A stretch of 64,000 bases of DNA from Blasia pusilla (GCA_050084515.1 CM114274.1:17360001-17424000); one strand, 5' to 3'. Positions 33,935 through 47,360 are shown, counted from the stretch's first letter. The notes: generated by a model from the letters alone, not told the origin. Made by a program: numbers and translations.

Positions 33935-36404
33935 ATGGCACGCTGAGTTTCAAAGGGTTATGGATAGGATCTTGGCAGGTCTGGATTTTGCTAGGTGTTA
34001 GATTGATGACATTGTAGTCTTTAGTGCCACGGTTGAAGAGCATAAGCAACATATAGAGGAGGTATTTCGACGATTGCAGTTACATGGGCTAAAGCTACAT
34101 CCAGGCAAGTGTAAGTTTTTCTACGACCAGATTGAGTACTTTGGTCATACAATATACCCATGTGGCCTTGGTTTTCAGCAGACAAAGGTAGAGGCTATTT
34201 CATGCATTCCACGCCCTCCACATGTGAGCCGCCTTCGTGCATTCATGGGATTTGTGAACTTCTATCGGCGGTACGTCAAGAGATTCAGTTTGATTGCAAA
34301 GCGACTGACCTTGCTAACCAAGGTGGATCATGAGGGGCATGGGGGGATGAGCAAGAGCGAGCATTTCAGCTGCTCAAGGACATATTGACATCCACGCACA
34401 TCTTGAGGAGACCGATTATGGGGCGTCCTTTCCAGTTTCACACAGATTGGAGCATGTTGGGGCTTGGAGCGGTGCTCACCCAACATGATGATGAGGGTAG
34501 AGAGTTCGTGGTGGCTTATGCTAACCGTTCGAATAACGTTGCAGAGGCGAGGTACAACTCGTATGAGGGTGAGTGTTTGGCTGCGGTGTGGGCTATTGCA
34601 CATTTCAGGTGAAACTTATTCGGAAACCCCTTTACCATCATCGCTAATCATCAACCAGTAAAGTGTTTGATGGAATCCGACAAGCTTACAAGGAAGCTTG
34701 CGAGATGGGCTTTGTTGCTGCATGAGTAAGATTTTCACGTGGTACAAAGACCAGAGACGATCAACCATGATGTAGATGGGCTGAGTCGTAACCCATGCCC
34801 GAGTCAGCGAGATGCGACTGAAGCTCGATGGCATAGAGAGAGTGATGAGGAGTCAGTGCCAGGATGGCACGCGTCAGCCTATTCAGGCTTGTTGGCTATG
34901 GAGAGCCAAAGTGTGGAGACTTCGATAGCAAGGTCTGATGGAGAGTCCTTGGATCGCGAGGCCACTGAGGAGAAGACAAGTCGCCGAGATATTCACACTA
35001 ATGGATTAGTCTTGGAGTATCTCCGTACTGGCAGCGTTGCGAGCGTAGTGGGTGCTAGAGAGCGGGATCGGGTCCTATAGTGGGTCAAATGGTTCCGCTC
35101 GTAGGGGACACATGTGTTGCGAGTGTGAGAGGATGGTAGATTTCGTGTAGTGCCTCACCCTTCGCAGAGAGCACATTTGGTGCATCATGCCCACGAGGAG
35201 TTGGATCATCTTGGGGTGAAGCGAACATATAACTTGCTCCTGATTCAGTATTGGTGGCGACGCAATCAGACTAACATTCAACAATTTGTTTCCAGATGCA
35301 TGGTGTGTGATCGAGTCCAAGCATCATTCAATGCTCCAACTCCACACTTGCGATCATGGATTTAGGTTATAGATGGAGTTTGGATTTTGCATGACCTTTG
35401 CCTTTGACGAAGCTCTATAGTCATTATGTGTTGGTGATGGTCGAGCACTTCTCGGAGTGGATAGAGTTTATTGCATTGCTGACAAAGTGAGTGAGGGCGT
35501 AGCGTATGCCTTCCTAGATCGAGTATTGAGTCATTACGGCACACCAGTTGAGGTGTTGACAGACCAGGGTACAGAGTTCTGCGGGGAGTTTTAGGCCTTG
35601 TGTGATGAGGCACTGATCGACCACCGCACTACTTCGCGAGATCATCCTGAAGCGGATGGACTAGCAGAGCAGGTTATGCACACGGTGAAGAGAAGACTAT
35701 GCAAGTATGGCTTGCAGAGAGGTCACCTAGGAGATTGGGACCTTAAGTTGCCGTGGTTGGCGATGGGATAGAGATTCAACATGCAGGCATCCTTAACATC
35801 TTTCTCACCATACTTGTTGCTTTATGTCCGTGAGTGAGATTTACCTACGACCATTTGTTGAGATACTGGTGAGGTGTTGAACCTTGATGACCCTTATGTG
35901 AGGATGTGAGCTAAGTTGTTTTGGAGTGTGATGCCCATGGCGTTTGAGAACTTAGCAATTGCGCAACATCGGGATACGTTGAGATATGCGACTATTTGGG
36001 GAGGTGGTTATCGACCTTCTATCCGGGGGTTTCATCAGGAAGACTATGTCTACTTGCAGCAGACGGCATCCACGACATTGGATGTGACTGCAAGGCGCAC
36101 CATCTTGAGAGTGCGTGAGGTTTTGCCATCTGATATTCTCTTATTGGAGGGACGCGATGGAATTGTTTGGAAGGACCATGTGCGTAACTGTGTGCCATGT
36201 CGTCTTCCAAACATTGACGGTACAGTTGATCCGAGCTTAGCAATAGTTCCTCAAGGCTTGCGGTGTATGTTGTGTGGTTCCGCCCGTGGTGTAGCCACTA
36301 TGCTAGTCTCTGATGGGTGTTCGAGAGGATGGCATATGGCATGTTTGACGCCACCTCTCACTAGGGTTCCTCAGGGACAATGAATGTGTCCTAGATGTAC
36401 ATAG
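33935..36404 (+). pseudogene. Ty3/gypsy pol remains: RT (C-terminal half), RNase H, integrase, PHD-like finger
   Basis: In order: the end of the reverse transcriptase (EFQRVMDRILAGLDFARC near 33,950, then xIDDIVVFS in which the Tyr codon of the YxDD box is TAG), KLHPGKCKFF and the GFVNFYRRYVK connection (34,095-34,290), RNase H (FHTDWSMLGLGAVL and ARYNSYEGECLAAVWA, 34,435-34,600), an H2C2 integrase zinc region (HLVHHAHEELDHLG...CMVCDRVQ, 35,175-35,320), integrase core relics with the second Asp and the Glu (LTDQGTEFCGEF near 35,560; DHPEADGLAE near 35,645), and a C-terminal zinc finger at 36,264-36,398. Many TGG and CAG codons have become TGA or TAG, the mark of decay of methylated cytosines. 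The 5' part (gag, protease, RT start) and the 5' LTR are missing. Confidence 0.9.
36264..36398 (+). other. PHD-finger-like domain at the C-terminus of the gypsy polyprotein
   Basis: The reading frame gives CMLCG...ATMLVSDGCSRGWHMAC, LTPPLTRVPQGQ, then a stop (TGA at 36,381) and MCPRC. This is the C4HC3 layout of a PHD finger (C-x2-C, CDxC, GWH-x2-C, CPxC). One ligand is changed (Ser in VSDGC where PHD fingers have Cys), and the TGA stands where PHD fingers nearly always have Trp. PHD fingers read the histone H3 tail; in the element it would occupy the place where chromoviruses carry a chromodomain. Confidence 0.8.
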
Positions 36405-36587
36405 AGTAGATAGTTCTACATTCGGACTTGTGTCTGTGACATGGATGACAAGAAGGTGACTAACGATGGGGCCACATGAGCACCTCGCCTTCTTGCTCTT
36501 AGCGTCTGAGAGATGTATGTCATGGTAGGTAGGGATAGATGGCTATCTAGAGTTAGAGGGATCTAACCACCAGCTAGGATGGCGATT

Positions 36588-37354
36588 GGAGATATTTTGG
36601 TACTTCTTGTCTCGTTGTTTGGATGCGATGAGTATGCATGGGATCGTGTGTGTTTGTATGTGTGTTTGGTGACAACAATATATATTTTGTAGCGATGTAT
36701 AAGTACACGACATCTGTCACGTCTCTTAGGATAGATCGGTGAGATCTAGTAGAGCGCCTTTGTGAGTAGCAAAGGACAGGCCTAGTATGTCGAGGATGAC
36801 CTGCTGAGGTCTAAGGGAACTTGAGATAGCAGATTCCCCTTCGTTTTGGCTCATTTGGAGCCATATTGAGGAACTTACTATTTTAGGTAAGTACCATTTT
36901 GAGTATGTGATCGACTTTTTTTTTTTTTTTAAGTGGCCCTTGACCTCTTACATTAGGTCGGGAGCCAAGGAGGTGACTTGGGAGCATAGGTTACCATGGA
37001 GAGAGCTTGGGAGAGGGGAGGAATATACCTCAAGGAAAGAGAGCTTGAGAGCTCATTCTCTATTTATTTAACCTCTTGGCATAAGGCAGCGGAGCTATGG
37101 TCCCTTGCCTTGTGAGTGTAACCCAAGCCTCTCATTAGGAGAGTGGATTTGGTTTGACATGAGAGATTATGCACACCTTTGAGAGCTTTGGTGTGAGATG
37201 GTGTAGAGAGAGAGAGGATCTTACTTTAATTGAAGATATTTTGGTAGTTCTTGTCTCGTTGTTTGTATGCCATGAGTTAACATGGGATCGTGCGTGTTTG
37301 TGTGTGTATTCGGTGACAGCGATGTATGTTGTGTATCGATGTGTATGCGCACGA
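36588..37354 (+). repeat. 3' LTR of the gypsy element, preceded by part of a second LTR
   Basis: The LTR starts TGTCACGTCTCTTAGGATAG at 36,715, contains the block with GGAGCCATATTGAGGAACTT, a T14 run near 36,917, GGCATAAGGCAGCGGAGC and AACCCAAGCCTCTCATTAGG, and ends near 37,354. Its last ~124 bases (37,231-37,354, starting GAAGATATTTTGGTAGTTC) are repeated at 36,588-36,710, immediately before the LTR start. The simplest reading is the tail of another LTR copy directly in front of a complete one, but internal subrepeats of the LTR are an alternative. Confidence 0.75.
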
Positions 37355-37494
37355 AAATTCCTTGTATGTACAAACTTTACTTCAAATAGTCTTGAGCCTT
37401 CATTCATGAAGACGTCTATACTCGTTTTTCATACAAAAATATGTATATATTCAAAATTGCAAAATTGCAGGTATGACAAGGACTTCGTCGTACT

Positions 37495-37985
37495 ATAATG
37501 ACTGCTACATTAATTTGATGACATGACAACATGATTTCCATGTCATGTAAATGATGTGGAAAAATGACTCGTCAACTTGTGACATGTATTAAATGTTAAA
37601 GTACATGGTATTGTCATTTATTATAATACTACATGACTTGCCTAGTCATTTATAGGGACCACAAGGTATAAAGCTACCTATGAAGTAGCCAATGACATTT
37701 GGTATTTTGTGACTGGGTTGGTCATTTTGTCATGATTACATGAGTACCATTATCCTCTTATAGTCATACACCATCTTAGTCATCATCAAATGACTAGGAG
37801 ATGTAACTAGAGTCAAATTCGAATTACTCGTAGATGTAGCGGAATCGTTTTCAAATGACTAAGAGATGTAACTAAAGTCATTCTTATGAATGATTGTCTA
37901 TTATTGTAATGACTCTGCTAATCATTTCACTTGTGAGTTGTGACTGACATAGTTATTCAATCATGACCAAGTAAGTTTAGGTTAT
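37495..37985. repeat. Left subterminal repeat region of the CACTA element
   Basis: Short words ATGACT, AGTCAT and their variants occur at least fifteen times on both strands in about 490 bases. The longest pair is AATGACTAGGAGATGTAACT and AATGACTAAGAGATGTAACT, at about 37,789 and 37,855, each followed by an AGTCA. Such subterminal repeats are the binding sites of the TnpA-type protein in En/Spm elements. Confidence 0.75.
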
Positions 37986-38419
37986 GTTCATATTTTGGAG
38001 GCTTTTGGAGTTGTTTTATATTTGTGAGCATAAACCAAACTTGGAGTTCAACAAAGAAGATACATAGACTTGCTAAAAGACTCACTTTCAGCAAGGTATG
38101 AACCAAGGGTTGAGATGCACATTTAAAGAAAAAACTAAGCTATAAGCAAGATTTTGCTTGTATGTCAGGTGGAAAGGAAGCAAAAAATTGCAAAATAAGC
38201 CCAACAAAGGTCATGTTATGTTCTAAAGTACAAGTTTAGAACTTTGGTTGAAGCTTATGTATGCAAAAATTAGTTTATCACAAAACCTTTACAACCATGA
38301 AAAATGTTATATATTGTAAAGATCAACTTCAAATCTGACACCTATTGATGTTCAATGGTATTATGAAATCAATAGCAAAACTGTAAATATAAGATCAAAG
38401 AGTATGATGCTGAAAAGAT

Positions 38420-41400
38420 TTAATGAGAAACCTTTCTCATATGCATTTCCGGCCATAGCATAGTTGAACCTAATGCATCTCCAAAACTATAATGTGATGG
38501 CTCGTCCATGTGATTGAGTGTCCGTAATTCATGGTGTGGGTCTAAAACTTCAGTGAGATCTATCCACACCATACCCAATAGGATATCCTTCCCATGGAAT
38601 TTTCCCCTTCCTCCAAATCTTGATATAATTCCAGAGCCAAGAATTGTCCTACTCAACTTTGGTTTAGTGAGGTGGACGTGATCACCCATACGTAACTTCA
38701 AACAAAAAAATGAAGGTAGTATCAAGGTACAACGCCATCTATCTTCTAACAAGGAAAAAACTCAAAAGACTTACTATTTTACATATTACCTTCTTGAATG
38801 ACCATCCTGATACGAGGAGACTATGTGAGAACTTCACAAGTCCTACACAAGCAGGAAACTGTCCACAACAAAACTTTATCAGACTTTAGTGATTAGAAAA
38901 AAGAAAAAATATGCAAGATACATGTATAGACTTTACCTTTGTATGTTTCTTAGAACCTCCACACTTATTCTCACTTCCTTGCTCATTCACCACATTAGAA
39001 TGTTGTTTTTCTTTCTTCTTTCTTTCTGGAGAAATATTGTCCTCGTTGTCAATACTCAAATTATCTACACACCAAAGTAAGAGGCAAATAAAAATCCAAG
39101 CCAATTCACCTTGAATTTCCCATTTCACAAGATGTTATTGTAGAATGAAAGTAAAACATGTTGAGACTGCATGATACTGAACCCAATGTTTACTTGTGTT
39201 TCTTATGGTTGCATCCTCCCCACTTTTAGCACAACTAGTCCTCTTCAAGGAGACGACTGGTTCTAGATTGAACAACAAAAACAAACTAAAATATGAATCA
39301 CAAGGATATGAGTTCACTTGGTCAACACACTAGCAATTGTGCTCACATAAATAAATCATATGAATGAGAATGGAGCTAAGTTAATGAGAAAAATATAGCT
39401 TCTTACGTGCAGATTTCATAAAGTCACCTTCTTTAGAAGATTTTGGAATCTTCTTCCTCATAGCCACCATCAATTCTAATTTACTGGGACCCTTTAGGTC
39501 AGCTTCCTTTGCAAGTTGATAGATACCAAAGTAAGACAAGGAAAATTGATACAAGGAAAGGGCCTGATTTTATAAGAGTGGACCGTCACATAAACAAACC
39601 AAAGGCCCTATACTACTTTAAAACATCACACTTAGATAAGGCCTAATTCAATCTATTCGAATTAAATAAAATAGCGAAGCATAACCTTATTCCTATAACC
39701 ACTAATACATCATATACCATGTATCTTGAATATACACATATGAGGAGTTTCATTTGTAGAAGGAGTTTGTTGTGAGGAATGCGTTGAAATTGGAACAATC
39801 GGCCGATTATCTCGCCTTGCTAGCTTAGACACCACATCCATAAGCATCCCCAAGGTCTTGTTTTGTTGTTCCATTTGTGACTTCACAACATCTAAGTTGC
39901 TACTGCATTTCTTCTCCACTTCCTCCAACTAAATTGTAACTCGAGACTCCACACTCTACAATCACTTAACCACAGATCAATTCCAATAAATTTTGTACTA
40001 TGACAAATTCAAAGATGAATATTAAAACCTGCACCATCATTACATATTTTTCTAGTAGCAAGTTGTTTAGAATTTGCTATACCGGTGAGCTAAGGTTTGT
40101 GAAAGCATGTCGTCTAAGTTGTGAGCTAGGTTCCACTCCTTCCGTCATAGTGGCTATGGATCCTTTTGTTGGACCTTGAAAATCCACGACAAGGAAACAT
40201 CTCATCATCCACAAATATCAGAAGAGCATGCAATAAAATGCAGGATGAAAAGCTATAAATGAAGATTAAAATCAGTATTTTATATTTTTTGCAAAAGGAA
40301 AATTCTGAGGATACTTACAAAGTCGCCATCTGGACCTCCACGTCCACAGTGATTCAAATTTTTGATCTTTGACCTTGCTCGAACTGTCTTTTTTGCTTTT
40401 GTCTTTCCCTCCTCAGAAAGCGAGTAGTCTACCAAGCGTCCCCATGACTCCTCATTGGTGTCGAGATGGGGTGGGACTCCACTATGAGCCCCATTGTTTT
40501 CCAATAATTTTTGGAATTAGACCTTTCAGTCTTCAAAAGTTGTGCTATTTTTTTCCATAAAAATTCAAGCGAAAGAGAAGATGCACCAATATAGGTGTAG
40601 GCCTCAAGGATATCGTTTTATGCCGCTGCCATACTAATGGCATTCACAATATAAATCCAAGTATCTCATGACCCATACCTTTAATTCATTCATCCATGGT
40701 TCATAACCAGGAACTGTGATGGATGGATGCCCGTCGGGCATTAACTCACATCTTGGCTTTAGATGTTGCTCCTTTTGAGCAGAGACATCTGGTGCCCACA
40801 AGTCACGCTTAGTCTTTCTTTGCCTCTCTCCTATGAACATTAGCATCACAACATGTTAGTTACGGTGAATAAATGAAGACCATAAACTTGAAACTCTACT
40901 GATGTTGTCATGATGAGAGATTATGTAAGTAGAAACACTTCACATTACCTGCTAATATATCCATTGGTGTAGTCTCAGCTTCTGCATGACTTGGCATTGT
41001 ACAAGACTCTGTCCTACTACAAAGAGCAAGTTCATCTTCCTTGCTTGTTCGGTGTCGTGCGAGAAGAGGCAGAGGAGGTACATAAGGGAAAATTTCCCCA
41101 ACCTTCAAGCATTGATACATTTGGAAGGAAAGAGTGTTATTAGAAAACATAGATTTCATTTCATAATAAAGATCAACAACATATTCACGAACACTTACCG
41201 AGGGAAGTTACTGAGTTGTTTGGCCACTACGAGGACATGTTTGTTTGAATTGGTTCCCATAGGCCATTGGTGATTGCATCATCATGGGCAACCACCATGG
41301 CATACCACTATGATACCAAGGAGGAGGAGGATATGATCCCGTCGGTGGGCTGACAGCTTGTGATATAGAGCCTTCAAATGCCTGAAAGGATGTAAAAATT

Positions 41401-41930
41401 GTTATGAATAAAGATTTGAAAGGAAAATCAATCCAAATACCATGTAATGAGAATTTCCGTGCTTATGGAAGATTTTCACTTGTGATTATAAAATTACCGT
41501 TGTTTGGGTTCTGGTAAGGTGAACTTTGTTTTGTTCTTGTTGGGTAGGATTTGGTGTTGGGGGTAAGGAAGCAGTGTCCTTTCTTGTGATTTGAAGATAA
41601 CAACGGTTGCATATATTCATTCTCGTTACAAAAGGTTGGGTCAGAGCAGAGTAACATCAACATGGATAAAGGAAAGTCAAAAAGTGAGGAAATTACCCTT
41701 CCTTCCTCCAACCATGTTTCATCATCATCATCGTCATCAAACGTATGATGTTCCATACTAGAACCAACCTTCTTGATTGGAATGTGTAATAATCCTTCTT
41801 GAGATTTATTCTCTAATCTCGAACTTCGCGTTGGGTGGAGACTACCTACCCTCACAAACTTATGCCTTGAATTCTTTCTCTTTACAACCCTTGGCACTCT
41901 AAACCAACATAGAAACCAGTTGTACATCAA
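38420..41930 (-). pseudogene. TnpA-type / plant transposase (En/Spm, PF03004-like) gene, decayed
   Basis: Discontinuous minus-strand coding segments in the place and order expected of the second CACTA gene. Recognisable parts: an acidic Asp7 segment (41,740-41,715), RKTKRDLWAP...GHPS (40,830-40,690), ESWGRLVDYSLSEEGKTKAK (40,455-40,395) typical of the plant transposase family with its W-x-x-LV-x-Y-W block, a coiled-coil-like segment MEEVEKKCSSN...MEQQNKTLG (39,928-39,830), and a last exon (38,752-38,420) with a GDxVHL start and FGDALGSTMLWP end, as in TNP1/En/Spm C-termini. Introns and decay cannot be separated with confidence, so no exon model is given. Product role: binding of subterminal repeats and help with transposition. 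Confidence 0.7.
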
Positions 41931-42820
41931 TTTTCATGAGCAAAAAATACACACAAATGAGTATCTCTATATGTTCATGCTGCAAACCAAAAACTTGAAA
42001 TTCTTGTGATGTTCAATAAAAATACGCATGCACCTTAATGAACCTGATGTTAAGGGATCAAGAGGGATCTTAGAGATTTGAGTCACCAAACAAGAGAGCT
42101 TCTTTGGCTTTTCTCTCTTTCACTTTACGAGCTCGCGCCTCTTCATAACTGTTTGGAGGACTCTCTTGACCATTGTCATTCTTAATATTTGGTTGTGTTA
42201 AGGTTGTAGACCTTGATTGACCAAAGGCGTCACAACTAGAATAAGACAAGATTTATGGATCCACTTTGCAATCACTCTTGTTGCTCCAACTCTGTTATTG
42301 CTTTCTCTCTCCAATATGGCAACTAGGATTCTAAATTAGAAACAAATATCTAATTTCATTAGTACTACTTTCATTCAATATGGACTCCCTATCTATATGT
42401 TCATGGCATGCCTCAATGGCAATTCCAACTTCTTGTGGTGTATTCATTGCTGCATCTACCTTGACCCCCCTGCTTGCTTTAGAAGAGAGAACTCACACAT
42501 GTTCTGGTTTCCTCCTCTCAACTATTCATCAATCCTAAGCATGTTTGGTGGGCTTCCACAAAATCGTCATGGAAAGTACCTAGCTTGCCACCACTTCCTC
42601 CCCCACGTGGAAATTGTGGCGTAGAAAATACAACACTTTAAGCCATAGTGCCTATCATCGTCGAGCAAGGAATCAAACGATCTTCAAACATGATAATATA
42701 ACAAAGAAAATTCAAGGCTACATTGATCGAATTGACAATAAAAAAAGAAAAAGCATGGTTCATCTTGAACTCAAACTCCTTCCATTCTCTTTGGAAGAAA
42801 AAATAACAAATCCTTCTCCC

Positions 42821-45800
42821 CTAAAAGTCCTTAGAGTTTGACTCATCTGAATTCATAACATTTATCTCATATAGTACTTCAATGACAGTGATACGATCAA
42901 CATCTACTCGAGCCATAACAAGTTCAACATGTGTCAATTCTCTTGCCCCAACAATATTAACCATTGGTAAATCCCCAAGATCTTCACTAGAGACCTGGAG
43001 ATCAGGGATATGATCTAGAATTTGACCACTTGCCTCACTCTCATTGAAATAAACCCTATAAGATCTTGCCTCCTTATTTAAGACTACTTTCCATCCATTT
43101 TTCTCATGGCAATCCCCGTAGAAAACCTGTTTCACTTGTGATGGAAAAACAAAGGAGTGGTGGTTTAAAGCTCACACGAATTCAAGTTAGCGAGAAGAAA
43201 CCCTTCCTTGTCTTTTTTATAGAAGGATTTCTCCCTCCCCACATTGAACGCACCCATCGCCCTCACAACAATATAATAGGTTGGTTTATAATTCCATAAT
43301 CAAAATAAAGTATTTCTACCAATACCCCTACATACGAATATGCACAATGTTGATTACCCGAAGATTCATCAACGAACATGACCCCTATCCCATGATCGTA
43401 GGTAAAGAATGTATTGATATCACCTGGTCCCTCTACCCTATAATGATTTCCATAAGCTTTCATACTCTTGTATGAAAGCATCTTCAGCTTGGCTTGGGGA
43501 GGAATAGCCAAGGCATGTACTTGACTATCCACCACCCTTGATCCATCCTCACTCTCTTGGATGATAACAACTCGTATCCATTGAGCAAATGACATGTCAA
43601 CATTGGCAAGTTCATATTTCCTGCTCAAATAGCGATCAGATGATACATTGTTAGGATCTCATGCCATTCTTCAATAATAAGCCGGATGGAGGGGAGGGAA
43701 GAGCCAAAAATAGAAAGAATAGATAGAGTCCCCAAATGCCTGTGCTAATGAGTTCATACGTACCCGCGCCATTCCACCATGGCCTCTGTATTATGCAACA
43801 CGTACTTGTGAGCCAGATCCATCATTTATTGAGATAATCAAATAGGAACTCATGCTCCCTTGAGCTCCTCACCAACATTTCCATCTTCCTCTCCATCATC
43901 CCACACTCTTGTCCTCAGATCCTCAAACCTCTTCATATACTCCGTCACAAATCCTAGGCCCGCATCTTTGATGTAACCTTCAGCCATATATACATCCCTC
44001 GGGGCTTGCTATAGATCTTACATATTTTTTCATGTATCTCATGTACCGCTCCGTGGGATACATCCATCGATAAGCAACGGGCCCACACATGTCTAACTCT
44101 TCTACAATATGGAGCAAAAAATGTGTCATCACATCAAAGAAAGCAGGGGGAAATGCTCTCTAAAAGACATAAAGTGGAAGCAGTCTCATCAAGAAGTAGT
44201 TGGAATTGTGAAGGATCATAGATCTTGACACATAGCATCCTCAAGATTCTAGAAAATCTCAATAGAGTCATCTTTATGGCATCTGTCAGAAGGCCACAAA
44301 GACAATAAGAACCAAATTGTTGTATCATGACGGGGTAGTCATGTGACTTTATATTACCCAACCTTCATTGAACTACATACTCACGTAGTTCTCCACAATA
44401 CCCTATTGGCACTTTCAAGTTGTATACTCAAGATAGGAAGGTGATCAACTCAGATTGAGATAAACAATAGTTAGCCATAGGCTTCCCAAGTGCTTGAATC
44501 CTATTGGGATGTGGTTGCAACCACAAATGACGTCGAATTCCTTGATGCTCCATATCTCTTCTAATATTGAATGTGTCCTTCATCCCAACCTATGTCTTGA
44601 TCATGTTTTCAGCAATGTTTTTCTCTCCATGCATTACATCTAATGTATATCGTATGAGAAGGTGTTGGAATTTGATTAAGGAAATCTAGTTTAGAATATA
44701 TATATACAATTTATCTTGTAAGGAAGGAATGCTTTACCAAGCATGATCTTGAAAGGAAACACATAAAATATCCACCAAAATCATGGTACGATACTTGCCA
44801 ATAGGGTAGGTCATATAGTATCCTACACCTTTTCACTCCAATTTTCTTATAAGGGTCATAAGCACCATGCGCTTGACCCCCAACTTCATCATATGAAGTC
44901 TTCTCTGCTCCCCAACCTTTTATTTATTTTGGAGTACATCTTGGGATAACTCCTCTAGACTCTACAAACCCGTTGAAATGTGGTCCAAACCTTTGCCCTC
45001 TCCATGAATGTGTCATTGGTAGATTTCGCCGATGACCACAAAAAATAGGCTTACCAAAAGCCTTTGAAAAATCAAAATCAACTCGAGGTCCACAAATAGC
45101 ACAAGCCAATCTCCCACCATGGCTTTAGCATGCTATTGTACCGTATGCGGGATAGTCGTTAATTGTCCAAAGAATGGAAGCCCTAAAAGTAAACTCCCAT
45201 GATCCAAACCCACACTGAACATCATAAAATTATACTCCTTTCCACAACTCTTGGAACTCTTCCATTGACGGAGCCAAGTATGTGTCAATATTCCTACTAT
45301 TGACACTCTCCTTACCTGGCATAATCATTGTTCACATGAGGAAAAAACTTATTGGTTTGAAACTAAGGAGGAAAATTGTAATTTATTGAAAGCATTGGCC
45401 ATGTTGACCATGAGCTAGACCTGTCTCATAATGGATTAACTCCATGAAGAGCAAAACCAAATCTGTAATTTTTTTCTCAACAACAAAGTTTGGATATAAT
45501 TTGTCCACATGAACCCAAGCTTTACTATCAACAATATGCCTCACCATGGATTCGGTGCTTTTATGTTCTAATCCCAAGTGAGCAACTCAGATAATGTGGC
45601 ACATCTAAACATCATTTCCATTCTAAGTATTATCGGGAAATAGCGGAGGACCTTGCAAGGTACCAATGATCTACCCACTTGTTTGAAACGCGACTTCCCA
45701 CAAATAGTGCATGCATCGACATCTTGTAGATTTCCACAAAATAATACACACCCATCAAAAGAAGCATGTATACAATTATATGTCATACCTAACCATCCGA

Positions 45801-46515
45801 GAAGTTGTTGGCTAAGTAGTAACTAGAGGGGACAAGATTTCCTATTGGTAGAACCATCTTATTCATAAGTTTAAGGATCTCATCTATTGCAACATTGGGA
45901 AGACCATGGGTAGTTTGGATATTAAAAATGACCATAACAAAAGCAAGTACATAAGTCCTTGCAATAGGAAATAATGGCTTATATGCTTAAGCTAAATGAT
46001 CAAATCATAGGCCACTGTGAAGCAAGGGATCTTCATTTGTATAATCTGCTAGTCTATCTGTACCTTCCATTGGGACATTGGTATCCCCATTCTCTCCTTC
46101 ATGCAATTGGTCATATTGTTGAAATATGTCATTAAGCATTTGGTGGATGTCCACATTAGCATCCAGACCCTGGTTTTGGTGACCTTGTAAAGAATTGTCC
46201 TTGTTTGATGTGGCAATATGAAAAATCCTCATCTCCATGTTTCTTAAACTCAGCCTTATCATTGGCATCCCACTCCTCATCAGAGAAGTCCCAACCTGCA
46301 TTGTTCATTGGAAGTCGATAAAATTGTGAGCGTCCAAACTTTCCAATATTCATGGTTGCCCCATCCTTACATCCACTACAAGGGCATCTCACTCTTTTTT
46401 TGCCCAATCTACGAGCTTGTGCATTCTCCCTCTGCCACAACTTGAAGTTATGCGCTTGTATTCTACGGGGATCACTCAGGTCCAATCTAAGTAGGGAGGT
46501 ATTTGGGTTCCTCAT
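42821..46515 (-). pseudogene. TNP2-type CACTA transposase, decayed
   Basis: Minus-strand segments give the domain series of plant CACTA transposases. N-terminal transposase-associated domain: MRNPNTSLLRLDLSD...RVRCPCSGCKDG...FYRLPMNNAGW (46,515-46,290). TNP2 core: IHASFDGCVLFCGNLQDVDA and CTICGKSRFKQ (45,770-45,670), FCGHRRNLPMTHSWRGQRF (45,045-44,990). DUF4218: KSHDYPVMIQQF...RGLLT-like with CGLLTDAIKM (44,350-44,270). DUF4216: SYVGVLVEILYFDYG (43,345-43,290) and QVFYGDCHEKNGWKVVL (43,130-43,080). Stops and frameshifts break it between domains; part of the gaps may be introns. The catalytic core cannot be judged complete. Confidence 0.85.
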
Positions 46516-47071
46516 GGCTTCAATCTAGACAAATAAAACACAAGATCTAACTCAAAAATATTACAAAATATCTCACATGTTGACCTCTGATCTACAAGTT
46601 GAATCAGTACTACTCTAATCCCGCACGCCACTCCAGATCTTAAGTTAATAAAGCAGTATATACCATCAAAACATTGAAGATCCCGTAGGTTTAAGGATTG
46701 CACTCTTTACCTTGTAGCTACAGACCTTAATGCCTTCCTCCTTGAGTCTTTAATTATCCTTCCAGCTATTCTGTTATAGACTCCATAAGATGAATGAAGT
46801 GAGTACCCTTCATGTATCTCTAGTACATATATGGTTTCATATTCTAGTCATTCCCAAAGTATACGATTGAGAATTCACATTTCCTACATATGACTATGTA
46901 GAATTCTATATAGCCTCATGATCTCAGGATGGAATTTGGAGACACACAATCATAAAGTCTTATTTTTATCTAAAATATGTATATCATTCTCTGCCAAGGT
47001 ATATAGTGATCGTACCACAACATGTATGCACAAAGTGATATGTTCAGCAGGAGAAATCTTGAACACAAATT

Positions 47072-47310
47072 CCTCAAGAGAATGTGCAAGCAACCAAGCT
47101 CCCAATAGGACCTGAACAGTGAGAGCAAGATGATAAATCATGAAAATCTTGGACCTCTCCTAATGGTATATCCTGACAAGGCAGAAATCAATAAATATTT
47201 GCGCAAAACCCCTTGCTTGGGAACCCGACTCAAATTCAAGTTTAGGTCAAGGGAAATCCCCTTGAACCATAAGAAAAGCAGGATGGGAACACAACTAAAC
47301 TATTGCGCTA
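47072..47310 (+). mobile_element. LINE family A tail copy inside the CACTA element
   Basis: Starting at TCAAGAGAATGTGCAAGCAAC this plus-strand stretch matches the minus-strand family A copies at 28.8 and 30.5 kb, including AACCAAGCTCCC, TTGGGAACCCGACTCAA and ATGGGAACACAACTAAA. Translation gives [20 protein letters not shown] then the start of the knuckle region. It ends directly at a (CT)19 run, in line with the TCTC tails of the array in the WD-repeat gene, although it stops earlier in the tail sequence. Confidence 0.75.
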
Positions 47311-47314
47311 CGAC

Positions 47315-47316
<2 letters not shown>

Positions 47317-47354
<38 letters not shown>
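47317..47354 (+). repeat. (CT)19 microsatellite followed by a TG/TATG run
   Basis: Thirty-eight bases of pure CT dinucleotide repeat, followed by GTGTATGTGTATGTGTATG. It follows a LINE family A tail fragment. Confidence 0.95.

Positions 47355-47360
<6 letters not shown>

Noticed and set aside
37480-37500. Exact left terminal inverted repeat of the CACTA element
   Set aside because: TACTATAATGACT is only a weak match to CACTAGAAGAA and no TAG duplication flanks it; the left limit is therefore given as approximate.
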